From positions 1 through 64,000 of the forward strand of contig JAQBQD010000081.1 of the NCBI GenBank assembly GCA_028287185.1: a stretch of 64,000 bases of DNA. The letters run 5' to 3'. Shown piece by piece: positions 36,703 through 45,994 of this stretch (position 1 is its first letter; each line of letters opens with the position of its first letter). Origin of the DNA: Gemmatimonadota bacterium (GTDB lineage: Bacteria > Gemmatimonadota > Gemmatimonadetes > Longimicrobiales > Longimicrobiaceae). A program made the translations under genes and the position numbers. Under the pieces are notes generated by a model, which worked only from the letters and a program-made list of their open reading frames with translations, made no database searches and had not been told where the DNA came from.

Positions 36703-39700
36703 TCAGAACCCGACGTTGAAGGCAAGCCAGAACGTCCGGCTCGGCGGGAACGGCGTCACGTCCTGGTTACGGCCGGCGGTCACGTTGCCGAAGTTGGAGA
36801 CCTCGGGGTCGTAGCCGCTGTACTGGGTCCAGGTCTTGAGGTTCCGGCCCGAGATGGAGATCTGTGCGTTGTTCACGCGCCCGCCCAGGAGACGCTGGGG
36901 GACGTCGTAGCTGAGGGAGACCTCGCGCAGCTTGAGGAACCCGCCGTCCTCCACGTACACCGGCTGCGCCAGCCCGAACCAGTGCAGGCGCTCCTCGCCC
37001 GAGAGGCAGCTCGCGTCGCACTCCGGGAAGGGACGGAACTCGTTCGCGCCCAGGTTCGCCGGCTTCTTGTAGTCGGGCGAGGTGCCCGAGCCGTCGAAGT
37101 AGTTGCGCGTCAGGTTCACCACCAGGCCGCCGTGGCTCCAGTCGAAGAGCGACGACACCGAGAAGCGGCCGGCCTTGAGCTCGTTGCTGAAGCCCATCTG
37201 GAAGTCGGGCTCGGACTCGCCGATCGGCACCACGATGAAGGCGCCCGTCGCGTCGCGGCCGTTGTTGGCGAACACGGTCGTCGGCGAGTAGCCCGGGCGG
37301 ATGCGGTAGCTGCCGAACGAGTTGCCGAACGAGTTTCCGGCGCTGAACTCGGGCACCGGCAGGTCCACGACCTTCACGCGGTTGCGGCTGAACGTGGTGT
37401 TGCTCACCCAGCGGAACTCGCCCATCTGCACCGGCGTGGCCTGCAGCGACACCTCGATGCCGTTGCTGGTCAGCTTGCCGCCGTTGAAGTACTCCGTGCC
37501 GAAGCCGCTGGACGGAGCCACCACCCGCGACAGCAGCAGGTCGGTGATGTTGCGGCGGTACACGGTAAAGCCGAGCTGCGCGCGCTGGTCGAGCAGGGTG
37601 GCGTCGAACCCGCCCTCCAGCTCGTTGATGCGCTCGGGGTGCAGCGTGGCGCTGCCGATGGTGCCGTTCACGTACGACGTCGGGATCCCCTCGATGTTGT
37701 TGAGGTTCAGCGCCGTGTACTTCTGGGCCCAGAGGGGCTCGTTGCCCGAGCTGCCGTAGGCCACGCGCAGCTTGAGCTGGTCGACGATGGAGATGGCGCT
37801 CGGGAAGGTGAAGGCGCCGTTCACCTTCGGATAGTAGTAGTACTTCTTGGTGTCGGCGTTGTTGCTGCTGCGGTCGGCGCGCAGGCCGGCCGTGAGCGCC
37901 AGGCGGTCGCTGAACAGGAGCACCTCTTCCTGCGCGTACACGCCGAAGTTCTTGCTCAGCTCACGCCGCCCGGCGGCCTGCTGCGACGCGGCCAGGTACG
38001 GCAGGTCCAGGTCGCCCAGCAGGTAGCGGCCCGTCACCTGCGCGCGGTGCAGGTCGCGGTTCTCCATCTGGGCACCCACCGAGGTGGTCGCGCTGAAGGC
38101 CCCCGACTCGGGCTTCAGGCTGTGCACCAGGTTGACGTTGCCGTTCAGGTTCAGGTTGGTGCCGCCGCCGTCCACCGCCGTGCCCGGCGCCGTCGCGAAC
38201 GGCTGGAGCTGGATGGTGGGGGGGAAGTACAGCCGGTTGCGCTGGTCGAAGTAGTCCGCGCCGCCGGTGCCCACCAGCTTGAGCGACTGGGCGCCGCGCG
38301 AGAACACGTCCGCCGTCAGGTTCAGCGAGCCGATGGCACGCCACACGTCCTCGTCGTTGTTCGACAGGGAGGCGGTCTCCAGCGGGTTGCTGTCCGTGTA
38401 CGGGTTGCGCGGGAAGATCCCGTTGGACGGCTTGAAGCTGAAGAAGCTGGGGGTGGCCGAGATGGCCGCCACGTAGCTGGCCTGCGTGTTGTCGTTGCCC
38501 GTGATGCCGCGCGCCGCCACCGAGTGCAGCAGGCTGGAGCCCACGTTCACGCGGATGCGCGACGACAGGTTCTGGTGCAGGTTCAGCGTCAGGCTCTGCT
38601 TCTGGTAGCCCGTGTTGGGCGCGATGCCCTGGTCGTCCAGCAGCAGGCCCGAGATGTAGTACTGCGTGGCCTCGGTGCCGCCGCTCACGCTCAGGCTGGT
38701 CTCGCGCTGGGGAGCGCGGCGCCCGAAGACCTGCTTCTCGAGGTCGTACGTCTGCTTGGGCGAGCCGTCCGCGTTGAAGTAGTCGTTCACGTTCGACGCG
38801 TCCACCAGGCCCGCGTCCGTGGCCTCGGCCGCCGTCCAGGTGCGGGCGCCCAGCTCGTTGGAGAGCTGCGCGTAGCCCATGCGCTGCGACAGGCTGAACC
38901 GGGGCGCGCCGGCCTGGCCGCGCTTGGTGGTGATGACCACCACGCCCGCGGCGGCGCGCGAGCCGTAGATGGCCGCCGCCGACGCGCCCTTCAGGACCTC
39001 GATGCTCTCGATGTCGCTGGGGTTCAGGTCGGCGATGCGGTTCACCGTGTTGTCCTGCACCGACGAGTTCACGCCCGCCGTGGTGTTGGCGCGCGAGATC
39101 GCGTTCTGGCCGCCGGGGATGGACACGTCGCTGATGATGACGCCGTCCACCACGTACAGCGGGGTCGCGTTGCCGGTGATGGACGAGGCGCCGCGGATGC
39201 GGATCTGCATGCCGCCGCCGGGCGCGCCCGAGTTGGAGCGGATGGTGGCGCCGGCGATCTTGCCCTGCAGCGCACGGTCCACCGTCTGGGCCGGCACGCG
39301 CTGGAGCTCGCGCGCGCTCACCACGGCCACGTCGTTCGCCAGGTTCTGGCGCGCGACGGCCGTCGCCTGGCCCGTCACCACCACGGCCTGCAGGTTCAGC
39401 ACGTCCTCTTCCAGACGGACGTTCAGCGTGGCCTGCGCGGCCGGAACCGCCAGCTCACGGGCCTTGTAGCCCCCATCGAAGAACCGCAGACGCGCATCCC
39501 CGGCCGCGACCGTGATGGCGTACGCTCCCCGGACGTCCGTGCGGACGCCGCGGTTCGTGCCCACGATGGTCACGAACGCGCCGGGAAGTGGGGCGCCGTT
39601 CGCCCCCGTGACCGTGCCGCTGATCTGTCTCTGCTGGGCCGCCGCGGCGTCCACGCCGCACAGCAGCCCCAGGGCGATCAGGGCGAAGAACATCCTTTTC

Positions 39701-39705
39701 AGCAT
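36703..39705 (-). CDS. SusC/RagA-family TonB-linked outer-membrane protein
   Basis: This 1000-residue outer-membrane transporter starts with a signal peptide (1-23) and a carboxypeptidase-D-regulatory-like domain (about 25-105). A plug domain follows with the SusC signature ALQGKIAGATI and a region PLYVVDGVIISD, then SIEVLKGASAAAIYGSRAA. A beta-barrel fills the remainder and ends in an aromatic-rich strand (FWLAFNVGF). The ATG at 39705 has GGAGGAAGCGT directly upstream, a near-ideal ribosome-binding site. With the SusD-like gene it forms a two-gene uptake unit powered by a TonB protein such as that at 29060-29911. Confidence 0.95.
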   Translation of the reverse strand: MLKRMFFALIALGLLCGVDAAAAQQRQISGTVTGANGAPLPGAFVTIVGTNRGVRTDVRGAYAITVAAGDARLRFFDGGYKARELAVPAAQATLNVRLEEDVLNLQAVVVTGQATAVARQNLANDVAVVSARELQRVPAQTVDRALQGKIAGATIRSNSGAPGGGMQIRIRGASSITGNATPLYVVDGVIISDVSIPGGQNAISRANTTAGVNSSVQDNTVNRIADLNPSDIESIEVLKGASAAAIYGSRAAAGVVVITTKRGQAGAPRFSLSQRMGYAQLSNELGARTWTAAEATDAGLVDASNVNDYFNADGSPKQTYDLEKQVFGRRAPQRETSLSVSGGTEATQYYISGLLLDDQGIAPNTGYQKQSLTLNLHQNLSSRIRVNVGSSLLHSVAARGITGNDNTQASYVAAISATPSFFSFKPSNGIFPRNPYTDSNPLETASLSNNDEDVWRAIGSLNLTADVFSRGAQSLKLVGTGGADYFDQRNRLYFPPTIQLQPFATAPGTAVDGGGTNLNLNGNVNLVHSLKPESGAFSATTSVGAQMENRDLHRAQVTGRYLLGDLDLPYLAASQQAAGRRELSKNFGVYAQEEVLLFSDRLALTAGLRADRSSNNADTKKYYYYPKVNGAFTFPSAISIVDQLKLRVAYGSSGNEPLWAQKYTALNLNNIEGIPTSYVNGTIGSATLHPERINELEGGFDATLLDQRAQLGFTVYRRNITDLLLSRVVAPSSGFGTEYFNGGKLTSNGIEVSLQATPVQMGEFRWVSNTTFSRNRVKVVDLPVPEFSAGNSFGNSFGSYRIRPGYSPTTVFANNGRDATGAFIVVPIGESEPDFQMGFSNELKAGRFSVSSLFDWSHGGLVVNLTRNYFDGSGTSPDYKKPANLGANEFRPFPECDASCLSGEERLHWFGLAQPVYVEDGGFLKLREVSLSYDVPQRLLGGRVNNAQISISGRNLKTWTQYSGYDPEVSNFGNVTAGRNQDVTPFPPSRTFWLAFNVGF

Positions 39706-39993
39706 ACGCTTCCTCCGCTCGAGCGAATTTAGTCGAATTCCGACGTGGAGATACCGACCTGCGATGCCTCCTTCTGGTTGGGGTGCGGCGATGGGTTCAG
39801 CGCGGGACGCGCTGGGGACGGGCCGGCGAGGGCGCCGGCGAACGGGCCAGGCCCCGCGCCGCGGTGCGGGCGGGACGTGTGTGCGTGGGTATGGACGGGA
39901 CCCGGCATGCGGGCACAAACGGCCGCGGCCAGCGCTTCCTGGACGGAAGCTCCCCGATGCATCGTACGATCGTTCGGATTTCGTGACCCAAAT

Positions 39994-40022
39994 GATATAA
40001 GCGTCCATCGCCGTTCGCGAAA
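39994..40022 (-). promoter_or_regulatory. Possible susC promoter
   Basis: On the minus strand TTTCGC (40017-40022) and TATATC (39994-39999) are 17 bp apart in the only AT-rich patch of the gap. The match is weak (3 of 6 and 4 of 6), so this is tentative. Confidence 0.3.
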
Positions 40023-40253
40023 GGGGTTTGTGCGTGACAGGACGCACATGGGTGGGGCGAGACGTACGACAGGCCTGTCAGGCGGATGCGCGCGGGGCGC
40101 GCGAAGCGCATGACGTCCGGCACCGAAGCGGCCGTCGTGCGGTGCACCGTCACCATCTCGTCAGGCCGAGCGCAAGCGATCCCAGCGCCTCCACCCCGTC
40201 CCCGGCACCCGCGGAGGCACGGGATTCCACGCAGAACGGCAGGAACGCGAAGA

Positions 40254-40283
40254 GCCGGCACAGGTCCATCGACCCGTGCCGGC
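40254..40283 (-). terminator. Terminator after hisA
   Basis: GCCGGCAC (40254-40261) pairs with GTGCCGGC (40276-40283), and the stem can extend a few bases inward with a bulge (AGGT/ACC). It lies 63 bp past the hisA stop codon. Confidence 0.6.
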
Positions 40284-40345
40284 CCTTCGTCGTCGAGATC
40301 GCTTCCGCCGGCGGAGATTCGCCCCTCCGCTTGGGCGTTCGAGTC

Positions 40346-41113
40346 CTACCCGGCCGCGCCCGTCCTGCGGATGGCGTCCGCCAGGTCCATGCGGCCCTCG
40401 TAGATGGCCTTGCCGATGATGGCACCGGCGATGCCCCGCCCCGCGCGCGCGGCCGCCGCCACCGCCTCCGCGTCGTCCACGCCGCGCATGCCGCCGGAGA
40501 CGATCACCTCGCACCCCGTCGCCGCCGCCAGCTCCGCCGACAGGTCCACGTTGGGCCCCGCGAAGGTGCCGTCGCGCTCGATGTCGGTGTGGATCAGCGT
40601 GCGCACGCCCAGTTCGGCCAGGGAGCGGCCCAGGTCGAACAGGTCGCGCTCGCTCTCCGCCGTCCATCCCCGCGCCGCCGGCTTCCGCCCCCGCGCATCC
40701 AGCCCCACCGCGACCCGCTCCGCCCCCCACCGCTCGATCGCGAGCCGGACGAGGGCGGGGTTCTCGATCGCCGCCGTCCCGATCACCGCGCGCGAGACGC
40801 CGGCATCGAGGACCTCCGCCAGGTCCGCCTCCGACCGCAGCCCGCCGCCCGTCTGCACGCGGATGGGGGAGGACCCCGCGAGGGAGCGGATCAGCGCGCG
40901 GTTGCTCCCGTCGCCGAACGCGGCGTCCAGGTCGACCACGTGGACCCAGGTGGCGCCCGCCGCGGCGTAGGCGGCGACCTGGTCGGCCGGCTCGGCTGAA
41001 TAGACCGTCTCCCGGTCCGCCTCGCCCCTCTCCAGCCGAACGCAGCGTCCGCGCCGGAGGTCGATCGCGGGGTAGAGCGCGAAGCGGTCCGTCGACGCCA
41101 CCGAGTCACTCAC
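40346..41113 (-). CDS. hisA: HisA phosphoribosylformimino-AICAR ribotide isomerase
   Basis: HisA catalyses an Amadori rearrangement in histidine synthesis. This 255-residue TIM barrel has the general base/acid pair Asp18 (YPAIDLRRGRCVRL) and Asp177 (IHTDIERDGT), and the phosphate loops TGGGLRS and SGGMRG. VHVVDLDAAFG is also diagnostic. No other his gene is nearby. It begins at GTG 41113 and overlaps the end of the M23 peptidase gene by 8 bp, an unexpected partner. Some bacteria use a bifunctional PriA instead; the sequence alone does not exclude TrpF side activity. Confidence 0.92.
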   Translation of the reverse strand: MSDSVASTDRFALYPAIDLRRGRCVRLERGEADRETVYSAEPADQVAAYAAAGATWVHVVDLDAAFGDGSNRALIRSLAGSSPIRVQTGGGLRSEADLAEVLDAGVSRAVIGTAAIENPALVRLAIERWGAERVAVGLDARGRKPAARGWTAESERDLFDLGRSLAELGVRTLIHTDIERDGTFAGPNVDLSAELAAATGCEVIVSGGMRGVDDAEAVAAAARAGRGIAGAIIGKAIYEGRMDLADAIRRTGAAG

Positions 41114-42407
41114 CGGTGCGACGCGCGGCCGACCGGGAGGAATCCGCCAGCCGGTAGGCGCCGGCGCGGCGATCGAGGACGGCGACGCGATCGGCTACCA
41201 GCGCGCGGAAGCGGGCCCGGGCGGCGCCGGAAAGCGGATCGGCCGTCAGGTACTTGATGGAGAAGGGGTTGACCGCCACGCCGTCCGTGTGGAACTCGTA
41301 GTGCAGGTGCGGCCCCGTCGCCAGGCCCGTCATGCCCACGTAGCCGATCACGTCGCCCTGCTTGACGTGCGCACCCGGGCGCACGCCGCGGGCGAAGGCG
41401 CGCAGGTGTCCGTAACGGCTGGCGTACCCGCGCCCGTGGCGCAGCTCGATCAGGTTGCCGTATCCGCCGCTCCACCCGGCGCGCGCCACCACCGCGTCGC
41501 CCACGGCCCGCACCGGGGTGCCCGGCGCGGCGGCGTAGTCGATGCCCTTGTGGGCGCGGATGCGGTGCAGGATGGGGTGGTAGCGGCCGCTGGAGAAGAC
41601 GGAGCTGATGCGGCGGAACTCCACCGGCGTGCGCAGGAAGGCGCGCTTGAGGGAGCTGCCGTCCGGGCCGTAGTAGTCCTCGGACCCGTCGGCGTGGCGG
41701 TACAGGTAGGCTTCCTTGTCCTCGCCGCCCACCTCGAACTGCACGGCCAGGATCTTTCCGGCGCGCGCGCTTCCGTCCGGGCGAACGTCGCGCTCGTACA
41801 GCACGCGGAAGCGGTCGCCCGCGCGCAGGTCGCGAGAGAAGTCCACCTGCCAGGCGAAGATCTTCTCGGCCAGCACGTCCGCGATGCGCTCGCGCTCGTT
41901 CTTCGGGAGATCCCCTTCGCCGGACAGGAGGGCCTGGTAGAGCGAGTACTTGACCTCGCCCGCCAGCACCGCCGTGTCCTTGCGGACGGCGACCTCGGCC
42001 ACGCGTCCCGTCCACGTCCCGTCCGCGCGCCGCATGCGGAAGGTGTGGTCCGCGTCCAGGCGCATCTCCACGTCGTCGACCACGCCCGTCGCCGCCTGCT
42101 TGCGGTAGGCGACCACGGCGCCGGGCCGTAGCGAGCGCGGGTCCTGGTGGGCGCGGAGCTGCTCGATGAGCGCCTGTGCGTCGGCCGCGTCCAGGTTCGC
42201 GCGGCGGAGGAGCTCGGACAGCGACTCTCCGGGCTTGAGCGTGGCGGTCACGGAGTTATCGAGCGGCTTCGCCTGCAGCGTGGGCAGCAGAGCCGGCGCG
42301 GCGGACGTGGCCGACGGCGCGGGCGCGCGGCCGGACATGCCCGCCGCCATCGCGACGCCGAAGAAGCCCAGCATCGCGAACGCCGGGAGACGGTAGGGAC
42401 TTGCCAT
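41106..42407 (-). CDS. M23 (LytM-type) metallopeptidase with LysM/OapA-like N-terminus
   Basis: M23 enzymes cut peptide bridges in peptidoglycan. This protein has 433 residues: a membrane-anchor or signal segment (8-24), an OapA/LysM-like region (about 52-105, ATLKPGESLSELLRRANL) and a C-terminal LytM domain. The zinc ligands appear intact: His286 and Asp290 (HKGIDYAA), and His367/His369 (GPHLHYEF). It is therefore probably catalytically active rather than an EnvC/NlpD-type activator. It lies just downstream of ftsZ, separated by a terminator, and upstream of hisA, so it may serve cell division though expressed separately. Confidence 0.92.
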   Translation of the reverse strand: MASPYRLPAFAMLGFFGVAMAAGMSGRAPAPSATSAAPALLPTLQAKPLDNSVTATLKPGESLSELLRRANLDAADAQALIEQLRAHQDPRSLRPGAVVAYRKQAATGVVDDVEMRLDADHTFRMRRADGTWTGRVAEVAVRKDTAVLAGEVKYSLYQALLSGEGDLPKNERERIADVLAEKIFAWQVDFSRDLRAGDRFRVLYERDVRPDGSARAGKILAVQFEVGGEDKEAYLYRHADGSEDYYGPDGSSLKRAFLRTPVEFRRISSVFSSGRYHPILHRIRAHKGIDYAAAPGTPVRAVGDAVVARAGWSGGYGNLIELRHGRGYASRYGHLRAFARGVRPGAHVKQGDVIGYVGMTGLATGPHLHYEFHTDGVAVNPFSIKYLTADPLSGAARARFRALVADRVAVLDRRAGAYRLADSSRSAARRTGE

Positions 42408-42560
42408 GGGGGGATGCGCGGGTCGTGTGTCCGCCGCACTGCTCTGGAACGGCGCGGTGCGCGGGAGGTCCGTGTAGACCCGCCCACGCCCGTGCTCCTC
42501 GCCGGGGACCGCCGCGGATGCGCTCCCCGCCCGACGCTTCGTGTGTCTCTCGACGGAACG

Positions 42561-42585
42561 GCGCTGCCCGCCGGGAGGGCGGGCA
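42561..42585 (-). terminator. Terminator of the dcw cluster after ftsZ
   Basis: A 10-bp stem GCTGCCCGCC/GGCGGGCAGC with a 5-base loop lies 12 bp after the ftsZ stop codon. Confidence 0.75.
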
Positions 42586-42597
42586 GCGGTGGCCGGC

Positions 42598-43878
42598 TCA
42601 GTCCATCTGCCGGCGGATGAAGGTGGGGATCTCCAGGTCGTTGGGCATCTTCCCGTCCTGCTTGACCGGGGGCCAGGCGCGCTGGATGGGCACCGCCTGC
42701 GGCTCGGCGGCCGGCGCCGGGGCGGGCGCCGGGGGCGGCGAGGCGTGCGGCGCCGGGTACGACGGCGAGTGCGGCGCCTGCGCGGGGGTGCCGTGCGAGG
42801 GCGGGTACACCGAGCGCGTGCCCGTGCGCACCTCCCCGCCGCGGGACGCCATGCCGGAGCGGAAGTCCGGGCGCAGCACGTTGTCGCGGTCCAGCGGGTG
42901 CGAGTGGCCGTGCTCGTCCTTCTCGAAGCCGGTGGCGATGACGGTGACGCGGATCTCCTCCTTCATCCCCGAGTCGTGCACGGCGCCGAAGATGATCTCG
43001 GCCTCGTCGCCCGCCGCCTCCTGGATGATGGTGGAGATGGTGGTGACCTCGTCGATCGCCAGGTCCATCCCGCCCGTGATGTTGATGAGCACCCCCGCCG
43101 CGCCCGAGATGGAGATGTTGTCCAGAAGCGGCGAGCTGATGGCCTCCTGGGCCGCCTCCATGGCGCGGTTGTCGCCCCGCCCGAAGCCCGTGCCCATGAG
43201 GGCCGCGCCGCGGTTCGCCATGATGGTGCGCACGTCCGCGAAGTCCACGTTCACCTCGCCCGTCACGCGGATCAGGTCCGAGATGCCCTGCGTGGCGTGC
43301 AGCAGCACCTCGTCCGCCTTCTTGAGCGCGTCCTTGAAGGTGGTGCCCTTGCCCACGACGGAGAGCAGGCGCTCGTTGGGCACCACGATCATGGTGTCCG
43401 CCGCGCGCTTCAGCGCCATCAGCCCCTCCTCGGCCTGCCGCATCCGCTTCTTCCCCTCGAAGAGGAAGGGCCGGGTGACGATGGCGATGGTGAGCGCCCC
43501 CATCTCGCGCGCCATCTCGGCGATCACGGGGGCGCCTCCGGTGCCCGTGCCGCCGCCCATGCCGGCGGTGATGAACACCAGGTCGGCGCCCTCCAGGGCC
43601 TTGCGCACCTCGTCGCGCGACTCCTCCAGCGCCTGCCGCCCGATCTCGGGGCGGGCGCCGGCGCCCAGGCCGCGGGTGAGCTTGGCGCCGATCTGGATCT
43701 TGACGCCCGAGCGCGACTCGCGAAGGGCCTGCGCGTCGGTGTTCACCGAGATGAACTCCACGCCCTCCAGGTCCTCGTCGATCATCCGGTTGACGGCGTT
43801 CCCGCCGCCGCCGCCCACGCCCACCACCTTCATGCGGGCGTTCTGGCTGCTGGGCTCCTCGTACTCGAAGATCATCAT
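42598..43878 (-). CDS. ftsZ: Cell-division GTPase FtsZ
   Basis: FtsZ polymerises into the division ring at midcell. This 426-residue protein has the nucleotide-binding GGGGGNAVN (22-30) and the tubulin signature GGGTGTG (108-114), then the T7 region. A Pro/Ala-rich linker of about 100 residues follows, and the conserved C-terminal peptide [13 protein letters not shown] binds FtsA and other partners. The frame opens 20 codons upstream, but the ATG at 43878 (MMIFEYEEP) has GGAGG at good spacing. It ends the dcw cluster, 87 bp after ftsA. Confidence 0.97.
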   Translation of the reverse strand: MMIFEYEEPSSQNARMKVVGVGGGGGNAVNRMIDEDLEGVEFISVNTDAQALRESRSGVKIQIGAKLTRGLGAGARPEIGRQALEESRDEVRKALEGADLVFITAGMGGGTGTGGAPVIAEMAREMGALTIAIVTRPFLFEGKKRMRQAEEGLMALKRAADTMIVVPNERLLSVVGKGTTFKDALKKADEVLLHATQGISDLIRVTGEVNVDFADVRTIMANRGAALMGTGFGRGDNRAMEAAQEAISSPLLDNISISGAAGVLINITGGMDLAIDEVTTISTIIQEAAGDEAEIIFGAVHDSGMKEEIRVTVIATGFEKDEHGHSHPLDRDNVLRPDFRSGMASRGGEVRTGTRSVYPPSHGTPAQAPHSPSYPAPHASPPPAPAPAPAAEPQAVPIQRAWPPVKQDGKMPNDLEIPTFIRRQMD

Positions 43879-43965
43879 CGCTCCGTCCTCCGCCGTCCGT
43901 AGTTGGGAGGGTCCCTGCTGCAGGTCGATTCGTTTCATGGCGCGCGCACCCGGGGGCGCGCGGCC

Positions 43966-45213
43966 CTAGAAGAAGTCCGTGATCCAGTCGCGCATCCAGC
44001 GGAGGACGCCGGCGGCCGAGCCGGGCGAGCCCGCGCCGCCGCCGCCGGGAAGGTCGGCCATCGCGCGGCGCGAGCCGTACAGCACCAGGCCCGCGGCGGT
44101 GGCAAACTTGGGGCGGCGCACCGAATCGGCAAGGCCGCCCAGGCCCTCGCCCGGCACCCCCAGCCGCACCGGCGCGGCGAAGGTGCGCTCGGCCAGCTCC
44201 ACGATGCCGTGCAGCGAGGCGCCGCCCCCCGTGAGCACGATCCCGCCGCCCAGGCGGCCCGCCATCCCGCTGCGCTCCAGCTCGTTGGCGACCAGGCCGA
44301 AGATCTCGTCCATGCGCTGCTCGATGATGTGGGCCAGCAGCTCGCGGGCGATGTGCCGCGTCTGGCCCGAGGCGGCGCCGGGCACCTCGATGGTCTCCTT
44401 GGGATCCACCAGGTCCACCCGGGCCACGCCCCACCGCTCCTTGGTGCGCACGGCCTCGGCGTAGGGCAGCGAGAGCCCCTTCGCCAGGTCGTTGCTGACG
44501 GTCGACCCCCCCCAGGGAAGCGAGGCCAGGTGACGGATCTTGCGCTCGTGGAAGATGATGACGTCCGTCGTGCCGCCGCCCAGGTCCACCAGCGCGGTGC
44601 CGATCTCCTTCTCGTCCTCGCTCATGGCCGCCATGGAGCTGGCGATGGGCTCCAGCACCAGCTCGGCCACCTGGTAGCCGGCGCGCGACACCGACTTGCG
44701 GATGTTCTGCGCGGCGCTGGACGAGCCGGTGACGATGAAGACCTCGGCCTCCAGCCGGGTGCCCGCCATCCCGATGGGGTCGCGGATGCCGTTCTGCGCA
44801 TCGACGATGTACTCCTGCGGGATGGCGTGCAGCATCTCGCGGTCGCCGGGCACCACCACGGCGCGCGCCACCTCGTGCACGCGGTCCAGGTCGCCGGGCT
44901 GGATCTCGTCGCGGCCGACCGCGACGACGCCGGTGGAGGGCCAGGCGTGGATGTGCTCGCCGGCGATCCCCGTGTACAGCTTCTCCACGCTGACGCCGGC
45001 CATCAGCTCGGCCTCCTTCACCGCCTTGCGGACGGACTCGGTCGTGGCCTCGATGTCGGTGACGATCTCGCGGCGGATGCCGCCCGTGCGCGACTGCCCC
45101 ACGCCCAGGATCTTGACCTGCAGGCGGTGCGGCGCGTCGCCCGAGACCTCGGCGATCACCGCCGCGGTCTTGCTCGAACCGATGTCCAGCCCGGCGACGA
45201 GGGTAGGGCGCAT
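43966..45213 (-). CDS. ftsA: Cell-division protein FtsA
   Basis: FtsA is an actin-fold ATPase that tethers FtsZ to the membrane. The 415-residue protein shows the phosphate-1 loop AGLDIGSSKT (7-16), phosphate-2 VDLGGGTTDV and the adenosine loop LTGGGAS. The C-terminal helix (VLRWMRDWITDFF) is amphipathic and suits membrane binding. The ATG at 45213 has a weak ribosome-binding site. It lies 13 bp after ftsQ. Confidence 0.97.
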   Translation of the reverse strand: MRPTLVAGLDIGSSKTAAVIAEVSGDAPHRLQVKILGVGQSRTGGIRREIVTDIEATTESVRKAVKEAELMAGVSVEKLYTGIAGEHIHAWPSTGVVAVGRDEIQPGDLDRVHEVARAVVVPGDREMLHAIPQEYIVDAQNGIRDPIGMAGTRLEAEVFIVTGSSSAAQNIRKSVSRAGYQVAELVLEPIASSMAAMSEDEKEIGTALVDLGGGTTDVIIFHERKIRHLASLPWGGSTVSNDLAKGLSLPYAEAVRTKERWGVARVDLVDPKETIEVPGAASGQTRHIARELLAHIIEQRMDEIFGLVANELERSGMAGRLGGGIVLTGGGASLHGIVELAERTFAAPVRLGVPGEGLGGLADSVRRPKFATAAGLVLYGSRRAMADLPGGGGAGSPGSAAGVLRWMRDWITDFF

Positions 45214-45226
45214 GGAGTGGGGATGC

Positions 45227-45994
45227 CTAACGGGTCGCGGGGGGGAGGGGGGCCGCCGCCGGGAAGCGGACGACGACCTGGTCCTCGAAGCGAAGGTCCA
45301 TCTGCACGGGGGCCCTTCCCTCGGCGCCACCCGACCGGCGGCGCACGTCGTCCAGCGCCAGCCCGAGCCGCCGCAGCGCGCCCGCGGACGCTCCGGCGGG
45401 CAGGCGCACCTCGGCGCGGGGATGGTCCACGGCCAGCAGCAGCTCGCCCCGCCCGCGCCCCGGCCGCACCTCGCCGACGCGCGCCATCAGGGCGGGATCC
45501 AGGTCCGCGAGCCGCCCGGCCTCGGCCAGCATGGCCCGCGTGCCCGCCGCGCGCACCCGCCGGTCGGCGCCCGCGGCGCCCGGCCCGCGCACCAGCGGCA
45601 GGTCCACCGGCACCCGCGCGGGATCCACCGGCAGCACCTCGCCCTGGGCCGTCGCGGGAAGGAGGGCGGCGCCCTCCACCAGCCCGGCCGGCCGCTTCTC
45701 TACCACCACGATGCGCAGCACGTCCGGCAGCCGGCGCTCCACGCGGGCGGAGGCGACCACGGGGCTGCGCTCCAGCGCCCGCTCCCACGGCCCGGCGTCG
45801 TCCCACACGCTGCCGCCGCGGCGGATGCCCGAGGCGGCCAGCACCTCGTGCGGCGCCAGCAGGCGGGCGCCGGACACCTCCACGCGGCGCACGGTGAAGA
45901 GCGGCACGCGGCGCAGCGCGGGCGGCCCCCACCACGGCGACGACCCGCCGGCGGCGAGCAGGAGGGCGGCGCCGGCCAGCGCGAGCTTCCTCAT
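45227..45994 (-). CDS. ftsQ: Cell-division protein FtsQ/DivIB
   Basis: FtsQ is a bitopic division protein that scaffolds FtsL/FtsB and later proteins. The 255-residue product has one short N-terminal membrane helix (3-17) and a POTRA domain (about 33-100, FTVRRVEVSGARLLAPHEVL). The less conserved beta domain follows. It overlaps murC by 4 bp (ATGA). Sequence similarity in this family is low, so position within the cluster weighs in the call. Confidence 0.9.
   Translation of the reverse strand: MRKLALAGAALLLAAGGSSPWWGPPALRRVPLFTVRRVEVSGARLLAPHEVLAASGIRRGGSVWDDAGPWERALERSPVVASARVERRLPDVLRIVVVEKRPAGLVEGAALLPATAQGEVLPVDPARVPVDLPLVRGPGAAGADRRVRAAGTRAMLAEAGRLADLDPALMARVGEVRPGRGRGELLLAVDHPRAEVRLPAGASAGALRRLGLALDDVRRRSGGAEGRAPVQMDLRFEDQVVVRFPAAAPLPPATR

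Larger units (their letters stand above)
39706..40345. other. 640-bp gap upstream of susC
   Basis: No credible coding frame is present. It holds the hisA terminator hairpin (40254-40283), an AT-rich patch at 39985-40000 with a possible promoter, and the overlapping palindromes CGATGCATCG and ATCGTACGAT (39957-39970). A leader of roughly 290 bases for susC is implied if the promoter is right. Confidence 0.55.

Noticed and set aside
40333-40347. T-arm-like word GGGCGTTCGAGTCC near the end of hisA
   Set aside because: No acceptor, D or anticodon stem can be built around it, so it is not a tRNA.
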